This document shows positions 18,397 to 28,114 of a stretch of DNA of 64,000 nucleotides, one piece after another. The notes under the pieces are model-generated. The model ran no database searches, had not been told where the DNA came from, and worked only from the letters and a program-made list of their open reading frames with translations. The position numbers and the translations under genes are program-made. The stretch covers positions 4,094,001 to 4,158,000 of the forward strand of contig NZ_CP028923.1 in NCBI RefSeq assembly GCF_005166025.1. Reading direction: 5' to 3'. This DNA is from Mangrovivirga cuniculi (lineage in GTDB: Bacteria > Bacteroidota > Bacteroidia > Cytophagales > Cyclobacteriaceae). Every line of letters starts with the position of its first letter. The stretch's first letter is position 1.

Positions 18397-20697
18397 ATGC
18401 TCATTTCAATTTTTCTAATTTTTTTAGCCAGTTTAATCACCTCATACTTTTATAAAAAGTTTGAAAGAGGAATACAGGTAATTCTCTCAGCATTAACGCT
18501 GGGAATAATAATTTACTACTGCACTTTTATCGCACCTGTTTCCGGTGGAGAAACCTTTACTTTTTACCATGCCTGGGTAGATTCACTCAACATCCATTTA
18601 TCCTTTTACATCGATGGACTGAGTTTGTTTTTTACCTTGTTGATCAGCATTTTCGGGCTCCTGGTACTCTTGTATTCTTTCAAATACATGGAGGAATACA
18701 AACAAAGAAACCGATTTTTCGGATACCTCCTGTTTTTTATGGGATCAATGCTCGGGCTGGTACAATCTTCGAATCTCATAAGTCTTTTTATATTCTGGGA
18801 ACTCACAAGCTTTAGTTCTTTTCTTTTAATTGGATTTAACGCCCATAAAGAGGAATCAAGAAGAGCTGCCAGGCAAGCGCTTCTCGTTACAGCAGGTGGC
18901 GGACTCGCCTTAATGGCAGGATTTATTTTCCTGGAAATCATTACGAATAGCGGTTTTAACCTTGTTGAAATACTCAATAGCTCAGATAAAATCGTTGATA
19001 GCAGCCTGGCTCCTGCAGCACTGGTACTCATTGCCATCGGTGCGATATCAAAATCGGCCCAGTTTCCACTTCATTTTTGGTTACCAAATGCGATGGCCGC
19101 ACCAACACCGGTAAGCGCCTACCTGCACTCGGCTACCATGGTTAAAGCGGGTGTTTACCTGATCTTTCGCTTAAACCCGATCTTCCAGGATATTCCTCTA
19201 TGGGGATATTTAATTGGCATAACCGGTGCGGTAACAATGACCTTTGGTGCTTTTAAAGCTTTTCAGGAGGATGATCTGAAAAGGATCCTGGCCTATACTA
19301 CCATTAGTGCACTGGGAATATTCTTTATGATGACCGGTGCAGGAGGAAAAGAAGCCTTTAATGCCGTAATTCTTTACGTATTGGCTCATGCCCTATACAA
19401 AGGTGGATTGTTTCTCACCGCCGGAAGTATTGACCACCAGGCCGGAACCCGGAATGTCTCTCAGCTTTCGGACCTATCCAGGAAGATGCCCTATACTTCA
19501 ATAGCATTAACGTTGTGTTTTGCTTCGATGGCAGGGATTATCCCATTTATCGGTTTTGTTGGTAAAGAATCACTCTATGAGGTGCTATATCATTCCAATG
19601 AACCATTAGCCACTGTTTACCTGGTCCTTCTGTTTATCGCCGGCGCATTATTCACAGCAATATCTATTGATGTAGTCTATAATGCTTTACTGGTAAAAGG
19701 AAAATTACACGATAAAAAGATATCAGAGGCTAAATTCCTAATGGTTCTGTCTCCCCTGGTTCTTGCAACAGGTGGTTTTATCATGGGTCTTATTCCCGGA
19801 GTTAGTGTCGAACCATTATTGAAATGGGCTTCCGTAAGCATTTACCCGGCTGATCCATCGATGAAATTGAAATTATGGCATGGATTCAACTTTGTGTTAT
19901 TACTAAGTGTGCTTACAATCTTCACCGGGGTGGGAATATATTTCATTCGGAAAACGTTAATAAAATTCACCAAACCAGAATTGCTTAAAGCTGATTTCTG
20001 GTATGATAAAACCATTCAGGGCATTGGTACCTCCTCCAGGGTTCTCACCGATATCGTACAGAATGGCTATCTGAGAAACTATGTTTCCATGGTCATCATG
20101 ACCTTTTCGATAATCATTATCCTTGTTCTTATCAAAGAGAACCTCCTCTTTTTACCGGCTTTGGAGGCCATTACCGAAGGGATGGAGATCTATGAAATAG
20201 TGATAATTTCCCTGATTACAATTGCAGTAATCATTCTTTTTAATACCAAATCACGGTTGATCGTTACAGCTACCTTTGGCATAATCGGGTACAGCATTGC
20301 CCTGGCCTATACTCTTTTTAGTGCGCCGGATGTAGCCATCACTCAATTCCTGGCAGAGACCCTGACGCTAATCCTGCTGATTCTGATCTTGCATAAGCTA
20401 CCAGCTTATACACTCAAACGACTTAAGTCACATAGAAAATATTTACCGATAGCAGTAGTATTCGGGTCGATCATGACTTTTATATCCTATACGATGCTGA
20501 ATTATGAAAAAGATTCTGATCTAAAGACCTTTTTCCTGGAAAAAAGTATCTCTGAGGGTAAGGGAGAAAATGCAGTGAATGTTATTCTGGTTGATTTCAG
20601 AGCACTCGATACCCTCGGTGAAATCACCGTGCTGACCATTACGATGATAGGGATTATTGCCCTGTTAAGAGTTCAATACAAGAAGCGAAAAATATGA
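18397..20697 (+). CDS. mrpA: Mrp Na+/H+ antiporter subunit A
   Basis: 766-residue polytopic protein homologous to NuoL with the MrpA-specific C-terminal extension. Conserved proton-channel segments: FWELTSFSSFLLIGF, KSAQFPLHFWLPNAMAAPTPVSAYLHSATMVKAGVYLIFRL, AYTTISALGIF, and HALYKGGLFLTAGSIDH. The C-terminus has the VTATFGIIGYSIALAYTLFSAPDVAITQFLAETLTLIL segment and the ...VILVDFRALDTLGEITVLTI signature. With the other Mrp subunits it exchanges cytoplasmic Na+ (or other cations) for protons in the inner membrane. The stop overlaps the mrpB start (ATGA). Confidence 0.95.
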   Translation: MLISIFLIFLASLITSYFYKKFERGIQVILSALTLGIIIYYCTFIAPVSGGETFTFYHAWVDSLNIHLSFYIDGLSLFFTLLISIFGLLVLLYSFKYMEEYKQRNRFFGYLLFFMGSMLGLVQSSNLISLFIFWELTSFSSFLLIGFNAHKEESRRAARQALLVTAGGGLALMAGFIFLEIITNSGFNLVEILNSSDKIVDSSLAPAALVLIAIGAISKSAQFPLHFWLPNAMAAPTPVSAYLHSATMVKAGVYLIFRLNPIFQDIPLWGYLIGITGAVTMTFGAFKAFQEDDLKRILAYTTISALGIFFMMTGAGGKEAFNAVILYVLAHALYKGGLFLTAGSIDHQAGTRNVSQLSDLSRKMPYTSIALTLCFASMAGIIPFIGFVGKESLYEVLYHSNEPLATVYLVLLFIAGALFTAISIDVVYNALLVKGKLHDKKISEAKFLMVLSPLVLATGGFIMGLIPGVSVEPLLKWASVSIYPADPSMKLKLWHGFNFVLLLSVLTIFTGVGIYFIRKTLIKFTKPELLKADFWYDKTIQGIGTSSRVLTDIVQNGYLRNYVSMVIMTFSIIIILVLIKENLLFLPALEAITEGMEIYEIVIISLITIAVIILFNTKSRLIVTATFGIIGYSIALAYTLFSAPDVAITQFLAETLTLILLILILHKLPAYTLKRLKSHRKYLPIAVVFGSIMTFISYTMLNYEKDSDLKTFFLEKSISEGKGENAVNVILVDFRALDTLGEITVLTITMIGIIALLRVQYKKRKI

Positions 20698-21100
20698 GAA
20701 CATTAATAGTAGCTACAATACTCAGGATTCTTGTCCCGCTATTTATTGCTTTTGCGATCTATATGTTTTTCAGGGGCATGATAAACCCGGTGGAGGATTT
20801 ATCGCCGGACTGATCGCTGCGATACCATTCATGATTCATTCCATGGTTTTCGGATATGATTACACGACAAAAAATTTCAGAATAAATCCCAGGCTAATTG
20901 CCGGATTGGGACTCCTACTGGCATTTATTAGCGGAATGTTTGCCGTATTTAATTTCGAACCCTATATGACCCCGGTCTGGGTGGAAGAAAAATTACCATT
21001 TATCGGAAAATTGGGAAGTCCAATATTTTTCGATATCGGAGTTTTCTTTGTGGTTTTTGGTGTCGTACTGCAAATCACCTTTTTATTAACTGAAGAATAA
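20694..21100 (+). pseudogene. mrpB: Mrp antiporter subunit B, interrupted by a 1-base frameshift
   Basis: The first frame (MRTLIVATILRILVPLFIAFAIYMFFRG) runs from ATG 20694 and stops early. Adding one base in the GGGG run at 20773-20776 restores FRGHDKPGGGFIAGLIAAIPFMIHS, the hallmark RGHxxPGGGF motif of MrpB, and the frame continues to 21100 for a normal 135 residues with four transmembrane segments. Either a homopolymer base-calling error or a true inactivating deletion. It sits in the expected place between mrpA and mrpC with overlapping ends, so I expect a functional gene in the organism. Confidence 0.85.
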
Positions 21101-21105
21101 TCAAT

Positions 21106-21453
21106 ATGAACCTGATTATATCATTAATAGTGGGAATATTATTTACAGCCAGTGTCTACCTGATGTTTCAGAAAAGCTTTTTTAAGCTGATCATCGGGGT
21201 GATCCTTTTCGGTTATGCCACGATCTTTTTTCTTTTTACTGTGGGTGGCATTACCAAGGATTCTCCTCCGATCTTATCAGCCCAGCAAGCATCAGAAGGT
21301 ATCGCTGACCCGTTACCCCAGGCACTGACCCTAACGGCCATCGTCATCAGTATTGGTGTGCAAATTTTTGTCATTGTTCTTTTAAAGAAAGTATATCAAA
21401 ACTTAGGCACCGAAGATCTGGACGAATTAAACACAACTGATAAAATAGATTAA
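21106..21453 (+). CDS. mrpC: Mrp antiporter subunit C
   Basis: 115 residues, three transmembrane helices, NuoK-like. Diagnostic stretch: LIIGVILFGYATIFFLFTVGG followed by DPLPQALTLTAIVISIGVQIFVIVLL, including the conserved DPLPQALVLTAIVI pattern. 5 bp after mrpB and 6 bp before mrpD. Confidence 0.94.
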   Translation: MNLIISLIVGILFTASVYLMFQKSFFKLIIGVILFGYATIFFLFTVGGITKDSPPILSAQQASEGIADPLPQALTLTAIVISIGVQIFVIVLLKKVYQNLGTEDLDELNTTDKID

Positions 21454-21459
21454 TTTTTT

Positions 21460-22979
21460 ATGTCAGATATCCCGACGATATTATTTCCCTTATGGATACT
21501 CATTGCAGGATTTGTGTTCTGCATACTGTTCTGGAATCTTTATAAAATTCAGATTGGGATTGCAATTACTGCTATCACATTGTTTTTTGTTTCCGCCATA
21601 GCCTTATTGGTAGACGTTTATAAAAACGGAATCCAGGTAGTACAGATCGGCGGTTGGCCGGCTCCTTATGGCATCACCCTGGTGGCAGATATGCTGGCCG
21701 CAATTATGGTGCTTATTTCAGCGATCATTGCCTTTGCAATTGCCTTCTATTCTACCCAGGAAATATCTAAAAGACGAAAGAAATTTGGTTTCTACCCCGT
21801 ATTGATCGCAATGATGTTTGGTGTTTGCGGTTCTTTTCTTACCGGTGACATATTCAACCTTTATGTTTGGTTTGAGGTGATGCTGGTATCCTCTTTTGTA
21901 TTGATCGTGCTGGGAAATAAAAAGGCACAACTCGAGGGCGCAGTTAAATATGTGATACTCAGTTTTATTTCATCAGGATTCTTATTGACCGGGGTGGGTA
22001 TTTTATACCGATTAACCGGTGCCTTAAATATGGCCGAGCTGGCAACCATTATTCCCAATCATCCGGACAAAGGTCTGATCACGGTGGCCGGAGTATTCTT
22101 TTTTATGGGTTTTGGTATTAAAGCAGCGTTATTTCCGCTGTTTTCATGGTTGCCTGCCTCCTATCCGACTCCACCCATGTCGATTGCCGGACTAATGGCC
22201 GGGTTGCTTACCAAAGTGGGTGTATATGCGCTGATTCGCTTTTTACCCTACTTTATACTTATGATATTCCGCTTACCCATACCTTCTTGCTGGTGGTGTC
22301 CGGATTGACTATGTTTTTTGGAGTAATGGGAGCGATTGCACAAAACGACATTCGAAAAGTGCTGTCATTTCACATCGTCAGTCAGATCGGATATATGGTG
22401 ATGGGACTGGCCCTGTTTACTCCACTGGCATTGGCGGGATCAATATTTTATATCATTCACCATATACTGGTAAAAACCAACCTGTTTTTAATCAGTGGAA
22501 TTATAAAAGAGACCAACGGATATTATAAGCTCAAAAAGCTGGGCAGCGTGTATAATTTATTCCCGTTTGTGACCTTATTGTTTGTGATCTCTGCGTTTTC
22601 CCTTGCCGGAATTCCTCCCCTTTCAGGGTTTTGGGGTAAATTTATTCTGGCAAAAGCCGGTTTGGAACTGGAGCAATATTTCATCGTAGCGGTCTCCTTA
22701 TTAGTGGGATTTCTGACATTATTTTCCATGTCAAAAATATGGCGATCAGTCTTCTGGTCTCCGGCCCCTGCTAAATATAAAAAAGAAATCAGGTACGACG
22801 GCAGGTCATTATTCAAGTCAAAATATGCGATGATCCTGTCTTCTGCTTTCCTGGCCGCCTTTACGCTTTTGCTTAGCTTTTTTCCCGATCTGCTCAGCAC
22901 ATTTTCACAAGAAGCTGCCGAGCAGTTGCTGAATCCTTCAATTTATGTTGATGCTGTGTTAAAAACGAATTATAAATAA
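21460..22979 (+). pseudogene. mrpD: Mrp antiporter subunit D, interrupted by a 1-base frameshift
   Basis: NuoN-like proton-channel subunit, about 506 residues when repaired. Frame 1 (21460-22308) holds the N-terminal half: WPAPYGITLVADMLAAIMVLISA, GDIFNLYVWFEVMLVSSFVLIVLG, KAALFPLFSWLPASYPTPPMSIAGLMAGLLTKVGVYALIR. One extra T in the T5 run at 22240-22244 joins it to FFTLLYTYDIPLTHTFLLVVSGLTMFFGVMGAIAQNDIRKVLSFHIVSQIGYMVMGLALF and the rest, ending at 22979. Both halves are well conserved with no other damage, so a base-calling error is the simplest explanation. Confidence 0.88.
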
Positions 22980-22980
22980 T

Positions 22981-23484
22981 ATGTACATTATAATAAACCT
23001 CATACTTACTGCCCTGATGACCTGGTTTACACTCAGGATCTATCCGGAAATTCCTTCATCGGGGTTTATGGTTTTACTTGTTTTTATCATTTGGAATGTC
23101 GCTCTCTGGCTGATTTCCTTCTTTTACAACAAAAAAGCCTTTTATAAAACCCCGAAGATCGGTGCTCTGATACTCTTTTACTTTAAAGAACTTCTCATCG
23201 CATCCGGAAGGGTAGCCTATGAAGTGGTTACGCCTACCGACCACATGCGACCGGCTGTGGTGGCAATTCCACTGGAAGCAAAAACAGACCTGGAAATAAC
23301 ATTACTTGCCAATTTCATCACCTTAACACCCGGCACGTTGAGCATCGATGTTTCCAGGGATCGCAAGACTTTGTACATTCATGAATTGTATGTCAAATCG
23401 GGAGATAAAGAACGGCTGAGAAGACAAATAAAAGATGGATTTGAAAAGAAAATTTTAAAAATAACCAGGCGACATTATCAATGA
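22981..23484 (+). CDS. mrpE: Mrp antiporter subunit E
   Basis: 167 residues. Two or three N-terminal membrane helices, then the soluble MrpE part with [59 protein letters not shown], where NFITLTPGT is the family signature. Starts 1 bp after the mrpD stop and overlaps mrpF by 4 bp. Confidence 0.94.
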   Translation: MYIIINLILTALMTWFTLRIYPEIPSSGFMVLLVFIIWNVALWLISFFYNKKAFYKTPKIGALILFYFKELLIASGRVAYEVVTPTDHMRPAVVAIPLEAKTDLEITLLANFITLTPGTLSIDVSRDRKTLYIHELYVKSGDKERLRRQIKDGFEKKILKITRRHYQ

Positions 23485-23768
23485 GTTTTTTTCTACTATC
23501 AGCATATATAGCCATAGCAATTATCAGTGTAAGCATGATCTTAACACTGATACGGTTTATCCTGGGGCCCAGTTTACCAGACCGTGTCATCTCGCTGGAT
23601 GTTTTTTCGGCAAACCTGCTGGCAATACTAGCCATTTATTCAGTGCTTGCTGAAGAAAAGACCTATTTAAACGTTGCATTGACCATGTCGCTCGTGGCCT
23701 TTGTGGGGACGATGACTTTTGCCTATTACCTGGTTCAGAAACGAGATAAAAATCGAGAAAATGAATGA
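23481..23768 (+). CDS. mrpF: Mrp antiporter subunit F
   Basis: 95 residues, three transmembrane helices, with LIRFILGPSLPDRVISLDVFSANLLAILAIY, the standard GPSLPDRVxALD signature of MrpF/MnhF. Overlaps both mrpE and mrpG starts. Confidence 0.93.
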   Translation: MSFFLLSAYIAIAIISVSMILTLIRFILGPSLPDRVISLDVFSANLLAILAIYSVLAEEKTYLNVALTMSLVAFVGTMTFAYYLVQKRDKNRENE

Positions 23769-24114
23769 TATTTTAAGTTCCATATTTATCCTGATCGGTG
23801 CAGTATTTATGCTGATTTCAGCAATAGGAATGATCAGATTACCTGATTTTTATATACGGAACTCCGCCAGTACGAAGTCTGTAGTTCTGGGAGTATTTCT
23901 CATTCTTGTCGGGGTGGCATTTCACTATAACGACATAATGGTATTTATTGAAATCATTGCCATTATGTTTTTCATATTTCTTATTGCTCCCCTTGCCGCA
24001 CATATTGTAGCGAGAGCCGCAGTAATAACAAAAGTAAAATTCTGGGAAAAGACCGACATCAAAGACCTCGAAGACTACGATAAACAGCGAACCCCGGAAG
24101 ACGAAGAAATTTAA
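23761..24114 (+). CDS. mrpG: Mrp antiporter subunit G
   Basis: 117 residues from ATG 23761 (MNDILSSIFILIGAVFMLISAIGMIRLPDFYIR), overlapping the end of mrpF by 8 bp; a frame upstream to 23719 lies inside mrpF and is unlikely to be used. Three transmembrane helices with GMIRLPDFYIRNSASTKSVVLGVFLILVG, the MrpG signature. Last gene of the antiporter operon. Confidence 0.93.
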   Translation: MNDILSSIFILIGAVFMLISAIGMIRLPDFYIRNSASTKSVVLGVFLILVGVAFHYNDIMVFIEIIAIMFFIFLIAPLAAHIVARAAVITKVKFWEKTDIKDLEDYDKQRTPEDEEI

Positions 24115-24168
24115 ATTACCTGTCCGATACTACAGATTGACTAAAAACAATAACTAACCAGGAAAAAC

Positions 24169-24834
24169 ATGGCGACATATGCAATAGGAGATATACATGG
24201 CAGTCTGAAAGCACTAACCACCCTCTTTGATCAGAATACCATAAAAAAAGATGACCTGGTTGTTTTCCTGGGAGACTATATCGACCGGGGTCCGGATAGC
24301 AAAGGGGTGATTGACTGGCTGATCTCGAAGGATAAAGACTACAATTTTAAGTTCATCCTTGGAAACCACGAGATCATGATGCTCAATGCGATGGAAGGGC
24401 CTAAAATATTAAAAGACTGGCTTGAATCTGGTGGCAAAAGCACCTTGGAATCCTATAACATCAAAAACTATCAGAAATGGGTAAAGGAAATCGATAATTC
24501 ACACTGGAAATTTCTCGAATCCTGCCTGCCTTATTACGAAAAAGGTGATCACATCTTTGTCCATGCCGGATTAGAACCGGGAAAGAAACCCAAAGAACAG
24601 GATGACTTCCACCTGTTCTGGAAAAAATACGAACAACCGGAAGAATACGACGCTTCAAAAACAGTGATTTGCGGACATACCTCCAGGAAAGACGGCGAAA
24701 TCGCTGACTTTGGCCATACGATCTGCATCGACACCTTTGCACACGGTGGTGGATGGCTGACCTGTCTTAATGTCGAAACCAAGGAATATATCAAAACCAA
24801 TAACAAAGGAAATGTTGACGAAGGACAGTTATAA
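24169..24834 (+). CDS. PPP-family serine/threonine protein phosphatase-like metallophosphoesterase
   Basis: 221 residues with the full two-metal motif set: GDIHG (residues 7-11), GDYIDRGPDSKGVIDWL, GNHE, a later VHAG (HAGLEPGKKP) and a CGHT plus a C-terminal His in FAHGGGW. The GDxHG / GDxxDRG / GNHE spacing is that of the PPP family (PrpA/PrpB, ApaH-like). It may dephosphorylate proteins or dinucleotide polyphosphates; 221 residues fits PrpA-like enzymes better than ApaH. Separate transcription unit after mrpG. Confidence 0.88.
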   Translation: MATYAIGDIHGSLKALTTLFDQNTIKKDDLVVFLGDYIDRGPDSKGVIDWLISKDKDYNFKFILGNHEIMMLNAMEGPKILKDWLESGGKSTLESYNIKNYQKWVKEIDNSHWKFLESCLPYYEKGDHIFVHAGLEPGKKPKEQDDFHLFWKKYEQPEEYDASKTVICGHTSRKDGEIADFGHTICIDTFAHGGGWLTCLNVETKEYIKTNNKGNVDEGQL

Positions 24835-24912
24835 ATGAATTTGCATTTATTTAAGCAACTATTGAACATTTCCGATGTGATCATAGTTACATATACTAAG
24901 CTCTTTGAAGAG

Positions 24913-24920
24913 TAATTTTG
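24913..24920 (+). promoter_or_regulatory. -7 promoter box for thioredoxin gene
   Basis: TAATTTTG, exact TAnnTTTG. Predicted transcription start near 24926, downstream of the TTG at 24905 and upstream of ATG 24938, so it decides the start codon. Confidence 0.6.
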
Positions 24921-24937
24921 TAAAAAACGATCATGTT

Positions 24938-25294
24938 ATGGCGACGATAAATTTAACAACCGACAAATTCAAGGAAGAAATATTTGATTATACAACAGGC
25001 AAAGAATGGAATTACAAGGGAGATGTTCCTGCGATAATCGACTTTTATGCCGACTGGTGCGGACCGTGTAAAATGGTCGCCCCGATTTTAGAAGAACTCT
25101 CAGAAGAGTACGACGGCAAAGTAAATATTTACAAAGTCGATACGGAGGCCGAGGAAGAACTCTCAGCAGTATTTCAGATCCGAAGCATTCCGAGTATGCT
25201 ATTCATTCCGAAGGAAAAACAGCCAATGATGCAGGCCGGAGCATTACCAAAAAACACCCTGGAAGAAATAATTAACAAAGAACTTATTGATTAA
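24938..25294 (+). CDS. trxA: Thioredoxin
   Basis: 118 residues from ATG 24938 (MATINLTTDKFKEEIFDY). Thioredoxin fold with the WCGPCK active site in FYADWCGPCKMVAPILEELSEEY, then VDTEAEEELSAVFQIRSIPSMLFIPK with the cis-Pro before SMLF. Reduces cytosolic disulfides. A slightly longer N-terminal loop (TGKEWNYKGDVPA) is common in Bacteroidota thioredoxins. Monocistronic, with a strong terminator. Confidence 0.94.
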   Translation: MATINLTTDKFKEEIFDYTTGKEWNYKGDVPAIIDFYADWCGPCKMVAPILEELSEEYDGKVNIYKVDTEAEEELSAVFQIRSIPSMLFIPKEKQPMMQAGALPKNTLEEIINKELID

Positions 25295-25324
25295 ATGATA
25301 TAACAAGAAAAAGTTGGAGTTAGG

Positions 25325-25351
25325 AGGAAGCGGTAACGCTTCCTTTTTTTA
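25325..25351 (+). terminator. Terminator of the thioredoxin gene
   Basis: AGGAAGCG, loop GTAA, CGCTTCCT with seven or more T after it. Confidence 0.9.
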
Positions 25352-25504
25352 TGGATTATTTTTTGATTCAATCATATTATTATCGCTAATTAGCAATAGT
25401 TAAAAGATTTGAAAATTAGAATAATTAATTGGTTACTATATTTCATTAATAAGAATTAATAAAGAAAAATACTTTCAAATTGAGCTGTAGAGAGCCTACC
25501 CCAT

Positions 25505-27478
25505 ATGAATAGAGCTTATTATTCAGATACAATAAACAATTTTCTAAATACTGATGATTCAAGTATTATTGGAGACCTTACAATTTCTCATAATCATTCG
25601 TTGGAGGACTTACAAAAAAATGCTTGGAGGCAACAAATATCAATTTTAAAATCAACCTTAAATAATTTATCTGGATTTGTATTCTTTGAATTTGCGATTC
25701 CGAGAATGGGGAAGCGAGTCGATAATGTAGTAATAATTAACGACTTAATTTTTGTAATTGAATTTAAGGTTGGTTCAACTACTTTTGATAATTATGCCAT
25801 TGAACAAGTCATTGATTATTCTTTGGATTTAAAAAATTTCCATGAAGGTAGTCATCATAGAAAACTAATTCCAATTTTAGTAGCGACTAATGGTCCAAAC
25901 TTAAAAACTGAATTCATAAAATTTGAGGATGATTTATATGAACCCTTATTAGCTACTGAAACTAATCTAAGAAAAACTATTGTAGAAGCTTTAATTAGAT
26001 CAAATGGAAATCTAGTTAATGGCTTTGATTGGGCAGATTCTTTATACAAACCAACGCCTACAATCATTGAAGCCGCCCAGGCTTTATATAAAGGCCATAA
26101 TGTAAAAGAAATTTCACGGTCTGATTCAGGTGCAAAAAACTTATCAATCACTGCTAATTGTATTTCTGACATTATCGATTATTCTAAAAATAATAGCAGA
26201 AAATCCATATGTTTTGTTACAGGTGTGCCAGGTGCCGGAAAAACTCTTGCTGGTCTTAATATCGCAAGTTTAAGAACTAAAATTGCTGAAGATGAACATG
26301 CTGTATTTCTATCTGGAAATGGTCCCCTTGTAGATGTCCTTAAGGAAGCCTTAGCTCGAGACAAAGTTTTAGAAGCAAAAGAATCTGGTGAAAGATTACT
26401 TAAGAAAAAAGCAGATTCTCAAGTGAAATCGTTTATTCAGAACATTCATCATTTTAGAGATGATGCATTAAGAACTAATGAACCTCCAATTGAAAAAGTT
26501 GCTGTTTTTGATGAGGCGCAAAGGGCTTGGACTAAAGAGCAAGCTTCAAAGTTTATGCAGCAGAAAAAAGGAAGAGCTAATTTTAATATGTCAGAACCTG
26601 AATTTTTGATTGAGGTTATGGATAGACATAAAGATTGGTGTACAATTATATGTTTAATTGGGGGCGGGCAAGAAATTAATACTGGCGAAGCTGGCTTAGA
26701 AGAATGGTTTAGAGCTTTTGAAAATAGATTTGATGAATGGGATTTATATTATTCATCAAAAATTGTTGAAGACAAAAATTATTTAAAAGACGATGTAGTC
26801 ATAAACCAAATTGATAAGCTCAATACTCAATCTAAAGATGAATTACATCTTGCGGTATCTGTAAGATCATTTCGTGCTGAGAAACTCTCTGATTTAATAC
26901 AATTAATCATTGATTTAGATATAAATAAAGCACAGAGTATTTATAGCTCACTCAAAAAGAACTATCCAATTGTCTTAACACGTGATTTTGAAAAAGCTAA
27001 AAATTGGTTAAAAAGCACTGCACGAGGAAGTGAGCGTTTTGGAGTTCTTGCTTCATCAGGCGCTTATAGATTAAGACCACACGGATTGAATGTCAAAGCA
27101 AAAATTAATGCTCCAGTATGGTTTTTAAATCCAAAAGATGATATTCGTTCCTCTTATTTTTTGGAAGAAGTTGCCACAGAGTTTGATATTCAAGGTTTAG
27201 AATTAGACTGGACGTGTATAGCTTGGGACATTGACTTCTATTTTAAAGATGGAAAATGGAATTACAAGAAATTTAAAGGCACCAAATGGCAAAATGTAAA
27301 TAGTCCAATAATGATTGAGTATTTAATAAATGCCTATCGGGTTTTACTTACAAGGGCACGACAAGGAATGGTTTTATTTATACCTCATGGTGACCCAGAA
27401 GATGAAACTAGAAATCCAGATTTATACGATTCTACATTTGAACTATTAAAAGAGATAGGATTTGAAGAGCTAGAATAA
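25505..27478 (+). CDS. PD-(D/E)XK nuclease fused to a DUF2075 (Schlafen-type) helicase/ATPase
   Basis: 657 residues. The N-terminal 120 residues fit a restriction-like nuclease: D73 (KRVDNVV), E86-x-K88 (FVIEFKVG) and Q101-x3-Y105 (EQVIDY), the D...ExK...QxxxY series of RecB-like nucleases. A superfamily 1 motor follows: Walker A GVPGAGKT (240-247), Walker B VFDEAQ (D336-Q339), a motif III-like GGGQEINTGEAG, motif V-like QGLELDWTCIAWD and motif VI YRVLLTRARQGM near the C-terminus, the DUF2075 pattern. It lies alone in an AT-rich stretch directly before the repeat-rich accessory region, with no methylase next to it. A phage-defence or DNA-processing role is inference; helicase-nuclease activity rests on the motifs. 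Confidence 0.85.
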   Translation: MNRAYYSDTINNFLNTDDSSIIGDLTISHNHSLEDLQKNAWRQQISILKSTLNNLSGFVFFEFAIPRMGKRVDNVVIINDLIFVIEFKVGSTTFDNYAIEQVIDYSLDLKNFHEGSHHRKLIPILVATNGPNLKTEFIKFEDDLYEPLLATETNLRKTIVEALIRSNGNLVNGFDWADSLYKPTPTIIEAAQALYKGHNVKEISRSDSGAKNLSITANCISDIIDYSKNNSRKSICFVTGVPGAGKTLAGLNIASLRTKIAEDEHAVFLSGNGPLVDVLKEALARDKVLEAKESGERLLKKKADSQVKSFIQNIHHFRDDALRTNEPPIEKVAVFDEAQRAWTKEQASKFMQQKKGRANFNMSEPEFLIEVMDRHKDWCTIICLIGGGQEINTGEAGLEEWFRAFENRFDEWDLYYSSKIVEDKNYLKDDVVINQIDKLNTQSKDELHLAVSVRSFRAEKLSDLIQLIIDLDINKAQSIYSSLKKNYPIVLTRDFEKAKNWLKSTARGSERFGVLASSGAYRLRPHGLNVKAKINAPVWFLNPKDDIRSSYFLEEVATEFDIQGLELDWTCIAWDIDFYFKDGKWNYKKFKGTKWQNVNSPIMIEYLINAYRVLLTRARQGMVLFIPHGDPEDETRNPDLYDSTFELLKEIGFEELE

Positions 27479-27589
27479 TTCCTTAATCAAATTCTATCAA
27501 GGGCATTTCGCTAGAACTAGATTAGTATTATACTTTTTATCTCAATGAAGATTTATAAGATTAAAAGATGACAGGTTAACCTCAATTCA

Positions 27590-28075
27590 ATGAAAACAAA
27601 CTTTATCCCATATTTATTAATTCTACTGTTTGTATTTGGTTGTAATTCCAAAGCTGAACACCAAAGTATTAAAAACCAGATCTTACTCAATGAAGACCGG
27701 AATAACCAATCATTAGCGCTCCTGAGAAGGACTGTACATGAATCTGGTAATCGTAAAAGAGACCCTCAAACACTATCTAAAGCTGAAAGTATATTTGAAT
27801 TACGTAGTGAATTGAAGATTGATAAACTCAATTTGGATTTTCACAAAAAAAATAATTTCGAAAATGTATCAATCTATCTAGACACTATCTCTTCGAAATT
27901 AAATGCTAAAAAACCTCATAATTTAGAGCAAATTGAATTGGCGAATAATCTTTTGAGGTCTTCCAAAAAAGAAGAACATCAATTTTACCATTTGATGCTC
28001 CAGATATCATATTTAGAAACCCTAAGCATCAAACAATACTCCCTATTTTGTATAGGGGATTTGAAATATGATTAA
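27590..28075 (+). CDS. Hypothetical lipoprotein
   Basis: 161 residues with a type II signal peptide (MKTNFIPYLLILLFVFGC, lipobox LFVFGC, mature Cys 18). The rest is charged and helical with no recognisable domain; it probably sits in the periplasm or on the outer membrane. I do not recognise the family. Confidence 0.65.
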   Translation: MKTNFIPYLLILLFVFGCNSKAEHQSIKNQILLNEDRNNQSLALLRRTVHESGNRKRDPQTLSKAESIFELRSELKIDKLNLDFHKKNNFENVSIYLDTISSKLNAKKPHNLEQIELANNLLRSSKKEEHQFYHLMLQISYLETLSIKQYSLFCIGDLKYD

Positions 28076-28114
28076 ATTGGCCAAAGCATTAATCGCCTTC
28101 CTCACATTAAATAA

